DNA of 64,000 nucleotides from assembly GCA_902363335.1 (NCBI GenBank), contig CABIZV010000007.1:124001-188000 (forward strand). Direction: 5' to 3'. The notes beneath the pieces were generated by a model. That model was not told the origin of the DNA, did no database searches, and saw only the letters and a program-made list of their open reading frames with translations. Origin of the DNA: Enterobacteriaceae bacterium (GTDB lineage Bacteria; Pseudomonadota; Gammaproteobacteria; Enterobacterales; Enterobacteriaceae). Both the position numbers and the translations under genes were made by a program. Shown here piece after piece: positions 51,619-60,426 of the stretch (position 1 is its first letter; every line of letters starts with the position of its first letter).

Positions 51619-52606
51619 TTTACCGCTGATGATCACGCTGGGCGTATTCGTGCTCGGCTATCTCTACTGCCTGACCCAGTTTCCCGGCTTTGCCTCAACC
51701 CGGGTCATCTGCAACATTCTGACCGATAACGCGTTTCTGGGGATCGTCGCGGTGGGGATGACCTTTGTGATCCTCTCCGGCGGTATCGATCTGTCGGTCG
51801 GCTCGGTGATCGCGTTTACCGGCGTGTTTCTCGCCAAAGCTATTGGCTTCTGGGGATTGTCGCCACTGGTGGCCTTCCCGCTGGTGCTGGTGATGGGCTG
51901 CGCTTTTGGTGCCTTTATGGGCTGGCTGATTGATGCGCTGAAGATCCCCGCCTTTATCATCACGCTTGCCGGGATGTTCTTCCTGCGCGGCGTCAGCTAT
52001 CTGGTGTCTGAAGAGTCGATCCCTATCGATCACCCGGTGTATGACACGCTTTCCGGGTTGGCGTGGACGATCCCCGGCGGTGGGCGTCTGAGTGCAATAG
52101 GACTGCTGATGCTGCTGGTGGTAATCCTGGGGATTTTCCTTGCCCACCGTACCCGCTTTGGCAATCAGGTGTACGCCATCGGCGGCAGCGCCACCTCGGC
52201 AAATCTGATGGGTATTCCGACCCGTAGCACCATTGTGCGCATCTATATGTTATCGACTGGGCTGGCGACGCTGGCAGGGATCGTTTTCTCGATTTATACC
52301 CAGGCGGGCTACGCACTGGCAGGGGTCGGCGTGGAACTGGATGCGATTGCGTCGGTGGTGATTGGCGGCACGCTGCTCAGCGGCGGCGTCGGGACGGTGC
52401 TCGGCACGCTGTTCGGCGTGGGTATTCAGGGGCTGATTCAGACCTATATCAACTTCGACGGCACCCTAAGCTCCTGGTGGACCAAAATCGCCATCGGCAT
52501 TCTGCTGTTTATTTTTATTGCCCTTCAGCGTGGCCTGACCGTGCTGTGGGAAAACCGGCAGAATGCGGCAGTCACCCGCGTCAACGTCGAAGTAACAAAG
52601 AACTAA
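51605..52606 (+). CDS. yjfF: YjfF, galactofuranose ABC transporter permease
   Basis: Second RbsC-family permease, 333 residues (E. coli 331), with FVILSGGIDLSVGSVIAFTG and SVVIGGTLLSGGVG. It pairs with YtfT to form the membrane channel of the ytfQRT-yjfF importer. Its start is inside the ytfT end (14-base overlap), implying coupled translation. Confidence 0.96.
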   Translation: MIKRNLPLMITLGVFVLGYLYCLTQFPGFASTRVICNILTDNAFLGIVAVGMTFVILSGGIDLSVGSVIAFTGVFLAKAIGFWGLSPLVAFPLVLVMGCAFGAFMGWLIDALKIPAFIITLAGMFFLRGVSYLVSEESIPIDHPVYDTLSGLAWTIPGGGRLSAIGLLMLLVVILGIFLAHRTRFGNQVYAIGGSATSANLMGIPTRSTIVRIYMLSTGLATLAGIVFSIYTQAGYALAGVGVELDAIASVVIGGTLLSGGVGTVLGTLFGVGIQGLIQTYINFDGTLSSWWTKIAIGILLFIFIALQRGLTVLWENRQNAAVTRVNVEVTKN

Positions 52607-52688
52607 CATACTGAAACGCTAAAGCTTTTCCGGTAGCAGCCGATACTTTTCTTTTACGCCAAACGTACCCCTGCTACCGGACAACATT

Positions 52689-54254
52689 ATGATGCTAAAA
52701 ACGCTTTCTATCCGTACCGGCCTGCTTTCCCTGCTCGCCGTGATGACCCTGCTGCTGATTCTGGTCAGCGGCATCGGCATTTACGCTCTCACCCAAAGCT
52801 CCACGTCATTACAGCGCATTGACCATCTGCAAAGTGACCAAATGGCCCAGCTCAACGAGGGCTATACGCTGTTGCTGCGTGCCCGAAATGAAGCGAGTCA
52901 GGCGGTGCGACTGATGGAAATCGGCATGCTGGACGATGCGACAAAAGCGGTCAAATTGATCAACGGTGAAGTGACGCAGGCGCAAAAAATTATGACCACC
53001 GTCAGTCAGTCGCCGATAGACGATGCCGACGGCGCGAAGCTGCTGGCGGACGTGGCGAAAAGCTACGAAACCTATAATACGCAGGGGATTAAACCGATGC
53101 TGGCGTCGCTGGGGCAGCAAAATGTCGACGGCTATTACGATCTTCTGGAAAAGACCATGATCCCCGTTTCCCGCCAGTTCGATAACGCCATTCACGCATT
53201 TCAGAGTTGGGGAAAATCCCGTGGTCAGATTGAAGTGGCGGCGGTACACGGCACTAAAAATCGCGTGCTGGTTCTGATGATTATTGCTATTGCCCTGACC
53301 GCGGGCGCCATTGTGTTGGGCTGGCTTCAGCTTCGCCATCTGCTGCTAAAACCGCTGGCGGCGGCCATTGGTCAACTTGAACAGGTCGCCGCGGGTGATT
53401 TAACTCGCACGCCACTTACCGCCAGTAGTGCGGAAATTAAGCGTCTGAATATTGCTATTGAAGGCATGCGTGAGTCGATGATGAACTCGGTGATGCGCGT
53501 GCGCGATGCCAGCTCGCAGATTGATGTCGGCAGCCGAGAACTGACGGCGGGTAATAACCATCTGGCGCAGCGTACCGAGTCGACGGCCACCTCGCTTGAG
53601 CAAACCGCAGCGAGCATGGAACAGCTCACCGCTACCGTGAAGCAGAATGCCGATAACGCCGATCAGGCGCACAAGCTGGCGAAAGAGGTCTCTGACACCG
53701 CCGACCGTGGCAGTGAAATGGTCTGCTACGTGATTGAAAAAATGCAGGATATTTCCGGTAGCGCCAACCGCATTGCCGATATTCTAGGTGTGATTGACGG
53801 CATTGCCTTCCAGACCAACATTCTGGCGCTGAACGCCTCGGTAGAAGCGGCGCGCGCGGGCGAGCAGGGGCGCGGCTTTGCGGTGGTGGCGGGCGAGGTG
53901 CGTAACCTGGCCAGCCGCAGCGCCGATGCCGCAAAAGAGATTCGTCAGCTGATTTCCGCTTCGCAAACCCACGTCAATGAAGGCAGTGACCTGGCGCAGC
54001 AGGCGGGGGAAACCATGGATGAGATCGCCAGCGAAGTGATGCGGATGACCAAATTGATGCGGGAGATTGCCAGCGCGTCGCAGGAACAGAGTCGCGGCAT
54101 TGAGCAGGTGAATATTGCGGTGAGTCAGATGGATGAAACTGCGCAGCAGAATGCGGCGCTGGTACAGCAGTCGTCGGCAGCGACGCGCTCGCTGGAAGAA
54201 CAGTCGCAGGCGCTGGCGTCAGCGATGGCGTCGTTCCGGTTACAGGTATCGTAA
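52689..54254 (+). CDS. Methyl-accepting chemotaxis protein without the CheR pentapeptide
   Basis: Chemoreceptor of 521 residues. TM1 is about 11-34, a periplasmic 4HB_MCP-type domain runs from about 35-190, TM2 is about 196-218, then HAMP and the signalling bundle with the conserved tip AFQTNILALNASVEAARAGE. It ends MASFRLQVS and lacks the NWETF-type tether, like Trg. The Tsr-type Arg triad is not evident, so an amino acid ligand is not predicted. It starts 82 bases after yjfF, so a link to sugar or galactofuranose sensing is possible. The Shine-Dalgarno is weak and two adjacent ATGs (52689, 52692) are possible starts. Confidence 0.88.
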   Translation: MMLKTLSIRTGLLSLLAVMTLLLILVSGIGIYALTQSSTSLQRIDHLQSDQMAQLNEGYTLLLRARNEASQAVRLMEIGMLDDATKAVKLINGEVTQAQKIMTTVSQSPIDDADGAKLLADVAKSYETYNTQGIKPMLASLGQQNVDGYYDLLEKTMIPVSRQFDNAIHAFQSWGKSRGQIEVAAVHGTKNRVLVLMIIAIALTAGAIVLGWLQLRHLLLKPLAAAIGQLEQVAAGDLTRTPLTASSAEIKRLNIAIEGMRESMMNSVMRVRDASSQIDVGSRELTAGNNHLAQRTESTATSLEQTAASMEQLTATVKQNADNADQAHKLAKEVSDTADRGSEMVCYVIEKMQDISGSANRIADILGVIDGIAFQTNILALNASVEAARAGEQGRGFAVVAGEVRNLASRSADAAKEIRQLISASQTHVNEGSDLAQQAGETMDEIASEVMRMTKLMREIASASQEQSRGIEQVNIAVSQMDETAQQNAALVQQSSAATRSLEEQSQALASAMASFRLQVS

Positions 54255-54268
54255 CCGGGTTATGATTT

Positions 54269-54351
54269 GTAGGCCGGATAAGGCGTTTACGCCGCCATCC
54301 GGCAATAACACCGCATCGTGCCGGATGGCGCTTCGCTTATCCGGCCTACAT
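54269..54351. repeat. REP pair (BIME) between the chemoreceptor and fbp
   Basis: Inverted REPs: GTAGGCCGGATAAGGCGTTT...GCCATCCGGCA (about 54270-54304) and GCCGGATGGCGCTTCGCTTA...CCGGCCTACA (about 54319-54350). They lie between convergent genes. Confidence 0.88.
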
Positions 54352-54355
54352 GAGA

Positions 54356-55354
54356 TTACGCGTCCGGGTACTCACGAATCATCCGCTCAACGTCTTCAAC
54401 CATATGGTTGTTACCGACGAAGAACGAACGACGCTGGTGCAACGTTTCCGGCTGAATATCCAGAATACGCTCCTTCCCATCGCTGGCCTTACCGCCAGCC
54501 TGTTCCGCGAGGAACGCCATCGGGTTGCACTCATACAGCAAACGCAGCTTCCCATCCGGGTGGCTTGCCGTACTTGGGTACAGGTAGATCCCGCCTTTTA
54601 GCAGGTTGCGGTGGAAATCCGCCACCAGAGAACCAATGTAGCGCGAGGTATACGGGCGCTGCGTATTGGCATCTTCTTCCTGACAGAACTTGATGTACTT
54701 CTTCACCCCGTTCGGGAATTTGATGTAGTTACCTTCGTTGATGGAGTACGTGTTGCCGCGTTCCGGGAAGCGCATACGCTCCTGGCTCAAGCAGAACACG
54801 CCCAGAGAAGGGTCGTAGGTAAAGGCGTGAACGCCGCAGCCGGTGGTGTAGACCAGCATGGTTGAAGAACCATAAACCACATAACCGGCGGCAACCTGAC
54901 GGTTACCCGGCTGGAGGAAATCTTCCTCAGTCACCGGCGTGCCCACTGGGGTAACGCGACGGTAGATAGAGAAGATTGTGCCGACTGAAACGTTAACGTC
55001 GATATTAGATGAGCCATCCAGCGGATCCATCAAGACCACATATTTCGCGTGTTCGCAGCCGTCAAAGACGACGATTTCGTCCTCTTCTTCAGAAGCGATA
55101 CCGGCGACGATGTCACGAGCGCGCAGTGCGGCTTTCAGTTTCTCGTTCGCGAAGAGATCGAGCTTTTGCTGTACTTCTCCCTGTACGTTTTCTGCGCCGC
55201 TGGCACCCAGGATATCGACCAGACCGGCCTTATTGATATCGCGGTGGATGATCTTGGCACCTAACTTTATTGCCGACAGCAAAGCGGTAAGCTCACCGGT
55301 CGCATGAGAGAACTCATGCTGTTTTTCGACAATAAATTCACCTAACGTTTTCAT
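54356..55354 (-). CDS. fbp: Fructose-1,6-bisphosphatase class 1
   Basis: Gluconeogenic enzyme of 332 residues that hydrolyses fructose 1,6-bisphosphate to fructose 6-phosphate, Mg2+-dependent and AMP-inhibited. Metal and active-site motifs are ASEEEDE and MDPLDGSSNIDVN. The start MKTLGEFIVEKQ at 55354 follows AGGGAAAG and matches E. coli; upstream in-frame starts are not supported. Divergent from mpl. Confidence 0.98.
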   Translation of the reverse strand: MKTLGEFIVEKQHEFSHATGELTALLSAIKLGAKIIHRDINKAGLVDILGASGAENVQGEVQQKLDLFANEKLKAALRARDIVAGIASEEEDEIVVFDGCEHAKYVVLMDPLDGSSNIDVNVSVGTIFSIYRRVTPVGTPVTEEDFLQPGNRQVAAGYVVYGSSTMLVYTTGCGVHAFTYDPSLGVFCLSQERMRFPERGNTYSINEGNYIKFPNGVKKYIKFCQEEDANTQRPYTSRYIGSLVADFHRNLLKGGIYLYPSTASHPDGKLRLLYECNPMAFLAEQAGGKASDGKERILDIQPETLHQRRSFFVGNNHMVEDVERMIREYPDA

Positions 55355-55530
55355 AACACTTTCCCTGACAGTGGATGTTGAGTAAAACGACTGCAACAAT
55401 CTTAACAAAGAATAAAAAAAATACGCACAGGTGAATCGCGCCAGCAAACTACGGAATATCCTGAAATGCATTTCTCTGGCGGTAAACATATGGGTAAAAT
55501 GCGAGGCAGATTAAAAAAGGACTGTAACGT

Positions 55531-56898
55531 ATGCGCATTCATATTTTGGGTATTTGCGGCACCTTCATGGGCGGTCTGGCAATGCTGGCCCGTTCGTTGG
55601 GTCACGAAGTCACGGGTTCGGATGCCAATGTGTATCCCCCGATGAGCACGCTGCTTGAAAAGCAAGGTATTGATTTAATTCAAGGTTATGACGCAAGTCA
55701 GCTTGACCCTCAGCCGGATCTGGTGATCATCGGCAACGCCATGACGCGCGGTAATCCGTGTGTTGAAGCGGTGCTGGAGAAAAATATTCCGTACATGTCC
55801 GGCCCGCAATGGCTGCATGATTTCGTGCTGCGCGACCGCTGGGTCGTGGCGATTGCCGGTACGCACGGTAAAACCACCACCGCGGGCATGGCGACCTGGA
55901 TCCTTGAAGCATGCGGCTACAAGCCGGGCTTTGTTATCGGCGGTCTGCCGGGTAACTTTGATGTTTCCGCACGTCTGGGCGATAGCCCATTCTTTGTGAT
56001 TGAAGCCGATGAATACGACTGCGCCTTCTTTGATAAGCGCTCCAAATTCGTCCATTACTGCCCGCGCACGCTGGTGCTCAATAATCTTGAGTTCGATCAT
56101 GCGGATATCTTCGACGATCTGAAAGCCATTCAGAAACAGTTCCACCACCTGGTGCGTATCGTTCCGGGGCAAGGCCGCATCATCCTGCCGGAGAACGACG
56201 CTAACCTGAAACAGGTGATGGCGATGGGCTGCTGGAGCGAGCAGGAGCTGGTGGGCGAGCAGGGCCACTGGCAGGCGAAGAAACTCAACACCGACGCCTC
56301 CGAGTGGGAAGTGCTGCTCGACGGCGAAAAAGTCGGTGAAGTGAAGTGGGGCCTGGTCGGCGAACACAATATGCACAACGGCCTGATGGCGATTGCTGCC
56401 GCGCGTCACGTGGGCGTGCTGCCTGCCGATGCCGCCAATGCGCTGGGCGGCTTCATCAACGCTCGTCGTCGCCTTGAGCTACGCGGCGAAGCCAACGGCG
56501 TCTGCGTCTATGACGATTTCGCGCATCACCCAACGGCAATCCTCGCTACGCTTCAGGCGCTGCGCGGTAAAGTTGGCGGGACAGCGAAAATCATCGCCGT
56601 GCTAGAGCCTCGCTCTAACACCATGAAAATGGGCGTCTGCAAAGACGATCTGGCCCCGTCTTTAGGCCGGGCTGATGAAGTGTTCCTGCTGCAACCGCAG
56701 CATATTCCGTGGCAGGTGGCGGAAGTGGCGGAAGCCTGCGTGCAGCCAGCCCACTGGAGCGCGGATGTGGACGTGCTGGCGGATATGGTGATTAAGAACG
56801 CGGAACCTGGCGACCATATTCTGGTGATGAGCAACGGCGGGTTTGGTGGTATTCATCAAAAACTGCTGGATGGGTTGGCGAAGAAGGCGCAGCAGTAA
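55531..56898 (+). CDS. mpl: Mpl, murein tripeptide ligase
   Basis: Cytoplasmic Mur-ligase family enzyme of 455 residues that attaches recovered L-Ala-gamma-D-Glu-meso-DAP tripeptide to UDP-MurNAc, recycling cell-wall peptide. The N-terminal domain begins MRIHILGICGTFMGGLAML, the ATP loop is GTHGKTTTAGMA, and EADEYDCAFFDKRSKFVHY follows. AAGGACTG lies upstream of the ATG. It is close to E. coli Mpl (457). Confidence 0.97.
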   Translation: MRIHILGICGTFMGGLAMLARSLGHEVTGSDANVYPPMSTLLEKQGIDLIQGYDASQLDPQPDLVIIGNAMTRGNPCVEAVLEKNIPYMSGPQWLHDFVLRDRWVVAIAGTHGKTTTAGMATWILEACGYKPGFVIGGLPGNFDVSARLGDSPFFVIEADEYDCAFFDKRSKFVHYCPRTLVLNNLEFDHADIFDDLKAIQKQFHHLVRIVPGQGRIILPENDANLKQVMAMGCWSEQELVGEQGHWQAKKLNTDASEWEVLLDGEKVGEVKWGLVGEHNMHNGLMAIAAARHVGVLPADAANALGGFINARRRLELRGEANGVCVYDDFAHHPTAILATLQALRGKVGGTAKIIAVLEPRSNTMKMGVCKDDLAPSLGRADEVFLLQPQHIPWQVAEVAEACVQPAHWSADVDVLADMVIKNAEPGDHILVMSNGGFGGIHQKLLDGLAKKAQQ

Positions 56899-56916
56899 TT
56901 CGCTGTGCGCCTTTTC

Positions 56917-57031
56917 CCCTCACCCTAACCCTCTCCCCATAGGGGAGAGGGGACCGTTTGGTGCGATGTTTACGCTCAGCGCCGATCTGGTTTTCTCCCT
57001 CGCCCCTCAGGGGAGAGGGCCGGGGTGAGGG
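56917..57031. repeat. Paired hairpin repeat (copies E and F) after mpl
   Basis: Same composite layout as 48966-49070: E starts CCCTCACCCTAACCCTCTCC (56917) and closes with GGGGAGAGGG near 56951; F runs CTCCCTCGCCCCTCAGGGGA to GGGTGAGGG (about 56996-57031). Outer arms are inverted relative to each other. It lies between mpl and the acetyltransferase gene. Confidence 0.85.
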
Positions 57032-57070
57032 GCCATCACCCAAATTCTGAATTACACCGGTACTCATCAA

Positions 57071-57592
57071 ATGCTAACCTCCAGGAAAATCACCTCCACC
57101 GACTCTCCTTTGTTCCCCCCGCTGGATACGCTCTATGCGCAAGCCTTCCCGTGGCATGAACAACGCGAACTTCCCGCCAAACAGCGCGCGCTAAACGACC
57201 CGCACTTCGCGCTGGAAGCATGGTTTGACGGTGAACAATTCATCGGGATGAGCGGCACGTGGGCGTTCGACGGCTATACCTATATCGAACATATTGCGAT
57301 TGACAGCGGCCTGCGCTCACAAGGCTACGGCAAGCGCTTGCTGGGGCAGATTCTGGCGCGTGCGCCAAAAACCATTCTGGAAATCGACCCGCTGACCACC
57401 GAGATTGCGCACAAACGTCTGCGTTTTTATGAAGGGATGGGCTTCTTCGCTAATCCATGGACGCACGCGCACCCGACCTATCACCCAGGGATCGCCGACC
57501 ATGAATTGATCGTCCTGAGCTACCCGCAGCCGATAGATGAAGCGCAGTATCAGCGGTTTAATGAGGATTTGTGCACCATTGTCATGGTGTAA
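57071..57592 (+). CDS. GNAT-family N-acetyltransferase
   Basis: Protein of 173 residues with the GNAT fold. The acetyl-CoA loop is RSQGYGKRLLGQIL (about 80-93), preceded by the beta-strand YIEHIAIDSGL, with RFYEGMGFFANP near 120-130. The natural acceptor is unknown. It is not present between mpl and yjgA in E. coli. The Shine-Dalgarno is not obvious, so the ATG at 57071 is moderately supported. Confidence 0.85.
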   Translation: MLTSRKITSTDSPLFPPLDTLYAQAFPWHEQRELPAKQRALNDPHFALEAWFDGEQFIGMSGTWAFDGYTYIEHIAIDSGLRSQGYGKRLLGQILARAPKTILEIDPLTTEIAHKRLRFYEGMGFFANPWTHAHPTYHPGIADHELIVLSYPQPIDEAQYQRFNEDLCTIVMV

Positions 57593-57599
57593 AAGACGC

Positions 57600-57630
57600 G
57601 TAGGCCTGATAAGCGAAGCGCCATCAGGCA
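57600..57630. repeat. Single REP element
   Basis: GTAGGCCTGATAAGCGAAGC followed by GCCATCAGGCA, between the convergent acetyltransferase and yjgA genes. It resembles the copy at 23683. Confidence 0.85.
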
Positions 57631-57662
57631 GCCCCGAGCACGTTGACGAGGACAAAAAAATA

Positions 57663-57678
57663 CCCTCACAGCGGAGGG
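57663..57678 (-). terminator. Terminator of yjgA
   Basis: Minus-strand stem CCCTC (57678-57674) and GAGGG (57667-57663) followed on that strand by TATTTTTTT. Lies just past the yjgA stop. Confidence 0.85.
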
Positions 57679-57692
57679 CATTTTACAGAGAC

Positions 57693-58244
57693 TTAATCCT
57701 GGTTTTCAGCCAGCTCACGCAGATACTGGTAAATCTGACGGGCGGATTTCGGCGGCTTGTTGCCTTCTTTCTCTTTCTTAGCGTTGCGAACCAGTGAACG
57801 CAGCTGCTGACGGTCGGCGTCAGGCCACAGGTTTATCACGTCTTCAATCGCGTCGTTGCTACCTTCAATCAAGCGATCGCGCAGCATTTCCAGCTTATGG
57901 AACAGGACAACCTGCTGGTTGTGACGGTTCTTAAGCTTATCCAGCGCCTGACGGAAAGGTTCTACATCGCGTTGACGCAGCATTTTACCGATCAGCTGCA
58001 GCTGGCGGCGGCGACCTTCCATCTTAATACGCTGCGCCAGTTCAATGGCGGTGCGCAGGTCGGCATCCAGCGGAATTTTATCCAGGGCATTTTTACCCAG
58101 GGCAACCAGTTCTGCGCCAAGCTTTTTCAGCTCTTCAGCATCACGTTTAATTTCACTCTTACTGACCCAGATAATTTCATCGTCTTCTTCCTCGATATCA
58201 TCACCGGGGACTTCGTCGAGCCAGTCTTCGGGCTGCTTTGTCAT
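57693..58244 (-). CDS. darP: DarP (YjgA), 50S ribosome assembly factor
   Basis: Highly charged helical protein of 183 residues, the same length as E. coli YjgA/DarP, which binds late 50S precursors and aids peptidyl-transferase centre maturation. The N-terminal acidic part (DEVPGDDIEEEDDEIIWVSKSE) and the basic RIKMEGRRRQLQLIGKMLR segment are typical. AAGGAG precedes the start. Divergent from pmbA. Confidence 0.94.
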   Translation of the reverse strand: MTKQPEDWLDEVPGDDIEEEDDEIIWVSKSEIKRDAEELKKLGAELVALGKNALDKIPLDADLRTAIELAQRIKMEGRRRQLQLIGKMLRQRDVEPFRQALDKLKNRHNQQVVLFHKLEMLRDRLIEGSNDAIEDVINLWPDADRQQLRSLVRNAKKEKEGNKPPKSARQIYQYLRELAENQD

Positions 58245-58350
58245 TTCAGGCTCCTTAAAAAAGAGGCTAATACTAACAGCTTGAACGCATACTGAGAAAG
58301 GGTTCTCTGTTAGACTTCATTTAACTTTACCTCAGATTATGGCTTAGACG

Positions 58351-59691
58351 ATGAAAGTGATCACACAAGTTGCACAACAGCGTATTGCGCTGGAAAAAGC
58401 GGTCTCGATGGCGCTAGAGCTGGCGGCCAGCAAATCAGATGGTGCGGAAGTCGCGGTGAGTAAGACCACCGGTATTGGCGTTAGCACCCGTTACGGTGAA
58501 GTCGAAAACGTCGAATTTAATAGCGATGGGGCGCTGGGGATCACCGTCTATCACCAGAACCAGAAAGGGAGCGCCTCCTCCACGGACCTCAGTCCAGATG
58601 CCATTGCCCGCACCGTGCAGGCCGCGCTGGATATCGCCCGTTATACCTCGCCGGATCCTTGCGCGGGCGTGGCGGATAAAGATCTGCTGGCCTTTGATGC
58701 CCCGGATCTTGACCTGTTCCATCCGGCGGAGGTGACCCCGGATGAGGCCATTGAACTGGCCGCTCGCGCCGAACAGGCGTCGCTTAAGGCAGATAAGCGC
58801 ATCACCAATACCGAAGGCGGCAGCTTTAACAGCCACTACGGCATCAAAGTGTTCGGCAACAGCCACGGCATGCTGCAAAGCTACTGCTCTACGCGCCATT
58901 CACTGTCGAGCTGCGTCATTGCCGAAGTGAACGGCGATATGGAACGCGACTACGCCTACACCATTGGCCGCGCGTTGGGCGATCTGAAATCGCCGGAGTG
59001 GGTCGGTGAAGAGTGCGCGCGTCGCACCCTCTCTCGCCTGGAGCCGCGCAAGCTCTCCACCATGAAAGCACCGGTTATTTTCGCCAATGAAGTGGCTACC
59101 GGGCTGTTTGGTCATCTGGTCGGCGCGATTGCCGGTGGTTCGGTGTACCGCAAATCAACGTTTCTGCTGGACTCTTTAGGCGAGCAGATCCTGCCGGAAT
59201 GGCTGACCATTGAAGAACATCCGCACCTGCTCAAAGGGCTGGCATCGACGCCGTTCGATGGCGAAGGCGTGCGCACCGAGCGTCGCGACATCATCAAAGA
59301 CGGCGTGCTGACCCAGTGGCTGCTGACCAACTACTCTGCGCGTAAGCTGGGGCTGAAAAGCACCGGGCACGCGGGGGGCATCCACAACTGGCGCATTAAC
59401 GGCCGTGGCCTGAGTTTTGAAAAGTTGCTTAAAGAGATGGGCACGGGTCTTGTCGTCACAGAACTGATGGGGCAGGGTGTAAGCGGCATCACCGGCGATT
59501 ATTCACGCGGTGCATCCGGCTTCTGGGTTGAGAACGGTGAAATTCAGTATCCGGTGAGTGAAATCACCATCGCCGGCAACCTGAAAGATATGTGGCGCAA
59601 TATGGTTACTATTGCCGACGATATTGAGACACGCAGTAATATTCAATGTGGTTCTGTACTGCTCCCGGAGATGAAAATCGCTGGGCAGTAA
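58351..59691 (+). CDS. pmbA: PmbA (TldE), TldD/E metalloprotease subunit
   Basis: Protein of 446 residues that forms the TldD/TldE heterodimer processing microcin B17 and unfolded peptides; the zinc site lies in TldD, and PmbA has none. Sequence matches E. coli PmbA closely. The E. coli start adds MALA before MKV; here the equivalent upstream ATG (58339) reads ATG-GCT-TAG and is closed by a stop, so translation must begin at 58351. The Shine-Dalgarno there is poor. Confidence 0.95.
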   Translation: MKVITQVAQQRIALEKAVSMALELAASKSDGAEVAVSKTTGIGVSTRYGEVENVEFNSDGALGITVYHQNQKGSASSTDLSPDAIARTVQAALDIARYTSPDPCAGVADKDLLAFDAPDLDLFHPAEVTPDEAIELAARAEQASLKADKRITNTEGGSFNSHYGIKVFGNSHGMLQSYCSTRHSLSSCVIAEVNGDMERDYAYTIGRALGDLKSPEWVGEECARRTLSRLEPRKLSTMKAPVIFANEVATGLFGHLVGAIAGGSVYRKSTFLLDSLGEQILPEWLTIEEHPHLLKGLASTPFDGEGVRTERRDIIKDGVLTQWLLTNYSARKLGLKSTGHAGGIHNWRINGRGLSFEKLLKEMGTGLVVTELMGQGVSGITGDYSRGASGFWVENGEIQYPVSEITIAGNLKDMWRNMVTIADDIETRSNIQCGSVLLPEMKIAGQ

Positions 59692-59752
59692 TCACGTACC
59701 GGGCGCATCCTGCTGCGCCCGTTTGCTTAAATAATAAAAAAGGAAGTGAGCA

Positions 59753-60139
59753 ATGCGTAAAAAACTGTTAGCGATGTTGGCGGTCTCCGCCTTTGCCTTC
59801 GGTTCTGCTTCGGCTTTCGCCGATCTCGGCGAAGACATGGATACACTGGCGGAAAATCTGCAAATTGTGCAGAAAACCTCTGATGCGGGCGAGCTGAAAG
59901 ATGCGCTGGGTAAAATGCGCGTAGCGGCAAGCGATGCGCAAAAAGAGACCCCGCCTAAGCTTGAAGGCAAGGCAGCCGATAGCGCAGAAATGAAAGATTA
60001 TCGCCACGGTTTCGATACCCTGATTGGTCAGATTGATGGTGCAATCAAGCTGGCTAATGAAGGCAAAATTAAAGAAGCCCAGGCCGCTGCGGAAGAGTTT
60101 AAAACCACCCGCAACGCTTATCACAAGAAGTACCGCTAG
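59753..60139 (+). CDS. cybC: Cytochrome b562
   Basis: Periplasmic four-helix heme protein of 128 residues with signal peptide ending AFG...SAFA before ADLGED. In the mature numbering Met7 (GEDM) and His102 (RNAYHKKYR) ligate heme b, as in E. coli cytochrome b562. Physiological partner unknown. AAGGAAGTGAG precedes the ATG. E. coli cybC genes are often broken; this one is intact. It follows pmbA. Confidence 0.95.
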   Translation: MRKKLLAMLAVSAFAFGSASAFADLGEDMDTLAENLQIVQKTSDAGELKDALGKMRVAASDAQKETPPKLEGKAADSAEMKDYRHGFDTLIGQIDGAIKLANEGKIKEAQAAAEEFKTTRNAYHKKYR

Positions 60140-60149
60140 GCCTTTTCCC

Positions 60150-60173
60150 GGGAAGCGTCAGCCGACGTTTCCC
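60150..60173 (+). terminator. Hairpin after cybC
   Basis: Stem GGGAAGCGTC (60150-60159) and GACGTTTCCC (60164-60173) with one G-U pair and a four-base loop, 10 bases past the cybC stop. The T-run is weak. Confidence 0.65.
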
Positions 60174-60257
60174 TCATTTCGTTTGCAAAACTCCCTCAAC
60201 ATCACACTTTTACCCTTCGGGTTGCCATCCGCTTTTCCTATTGCTGTCTTCTGTAAT

Positions 60258-60324
60258 CGTGATATTCATCACGCGAATATATCGATATCGCGAGATTGGT
60301 GAAAAATGTGTGAATCAGATCACC
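60258..60324 (+). promoter_or_regulatory. Control region of the PRD-amidohydrolase operon: palindromes and CRP site
   Basis: Upstream of the last operon lie two inverted repeats, CGTGAT-ATTC-ATCACG (60258-60273, perfect arms) and CGCGA...TCGCG (60272-60292), then TGTGAATCAGATCACC (60309-60324). The last matches the CRP consensus TGTGA-N6-TCACA at nine of ten core positions. CRP activation of a catabolic operon is a sensible reading; the regulator of the palindromes is unknown. Confidence 0.65.
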
Positions 60325-60426
60325 CAGCCCGTCTCCCTTTCCACTTCGAAGTGGAAAACAACTCGCTACAAACTCCCATCCCCCGGCGTTAGGTTTATCC
60401 CCAGAGACATTAGCGGGGTAACACGA

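Noticed and set aside
58339..58350. Upstream pmbA start corresponding to the E. coli MALA extension
   Set aside because: The frame reads ATG-GCT-TAG, so a stop codon closes it before the gene; translation must start at 58351.
60241..60426. N-terminal extension of the PRD protein
   Set aside because: The open frame runs through the CRP site and palindromes, and the extension has no PRD-like sequence; the GTG at 60427 fits the known protein size.
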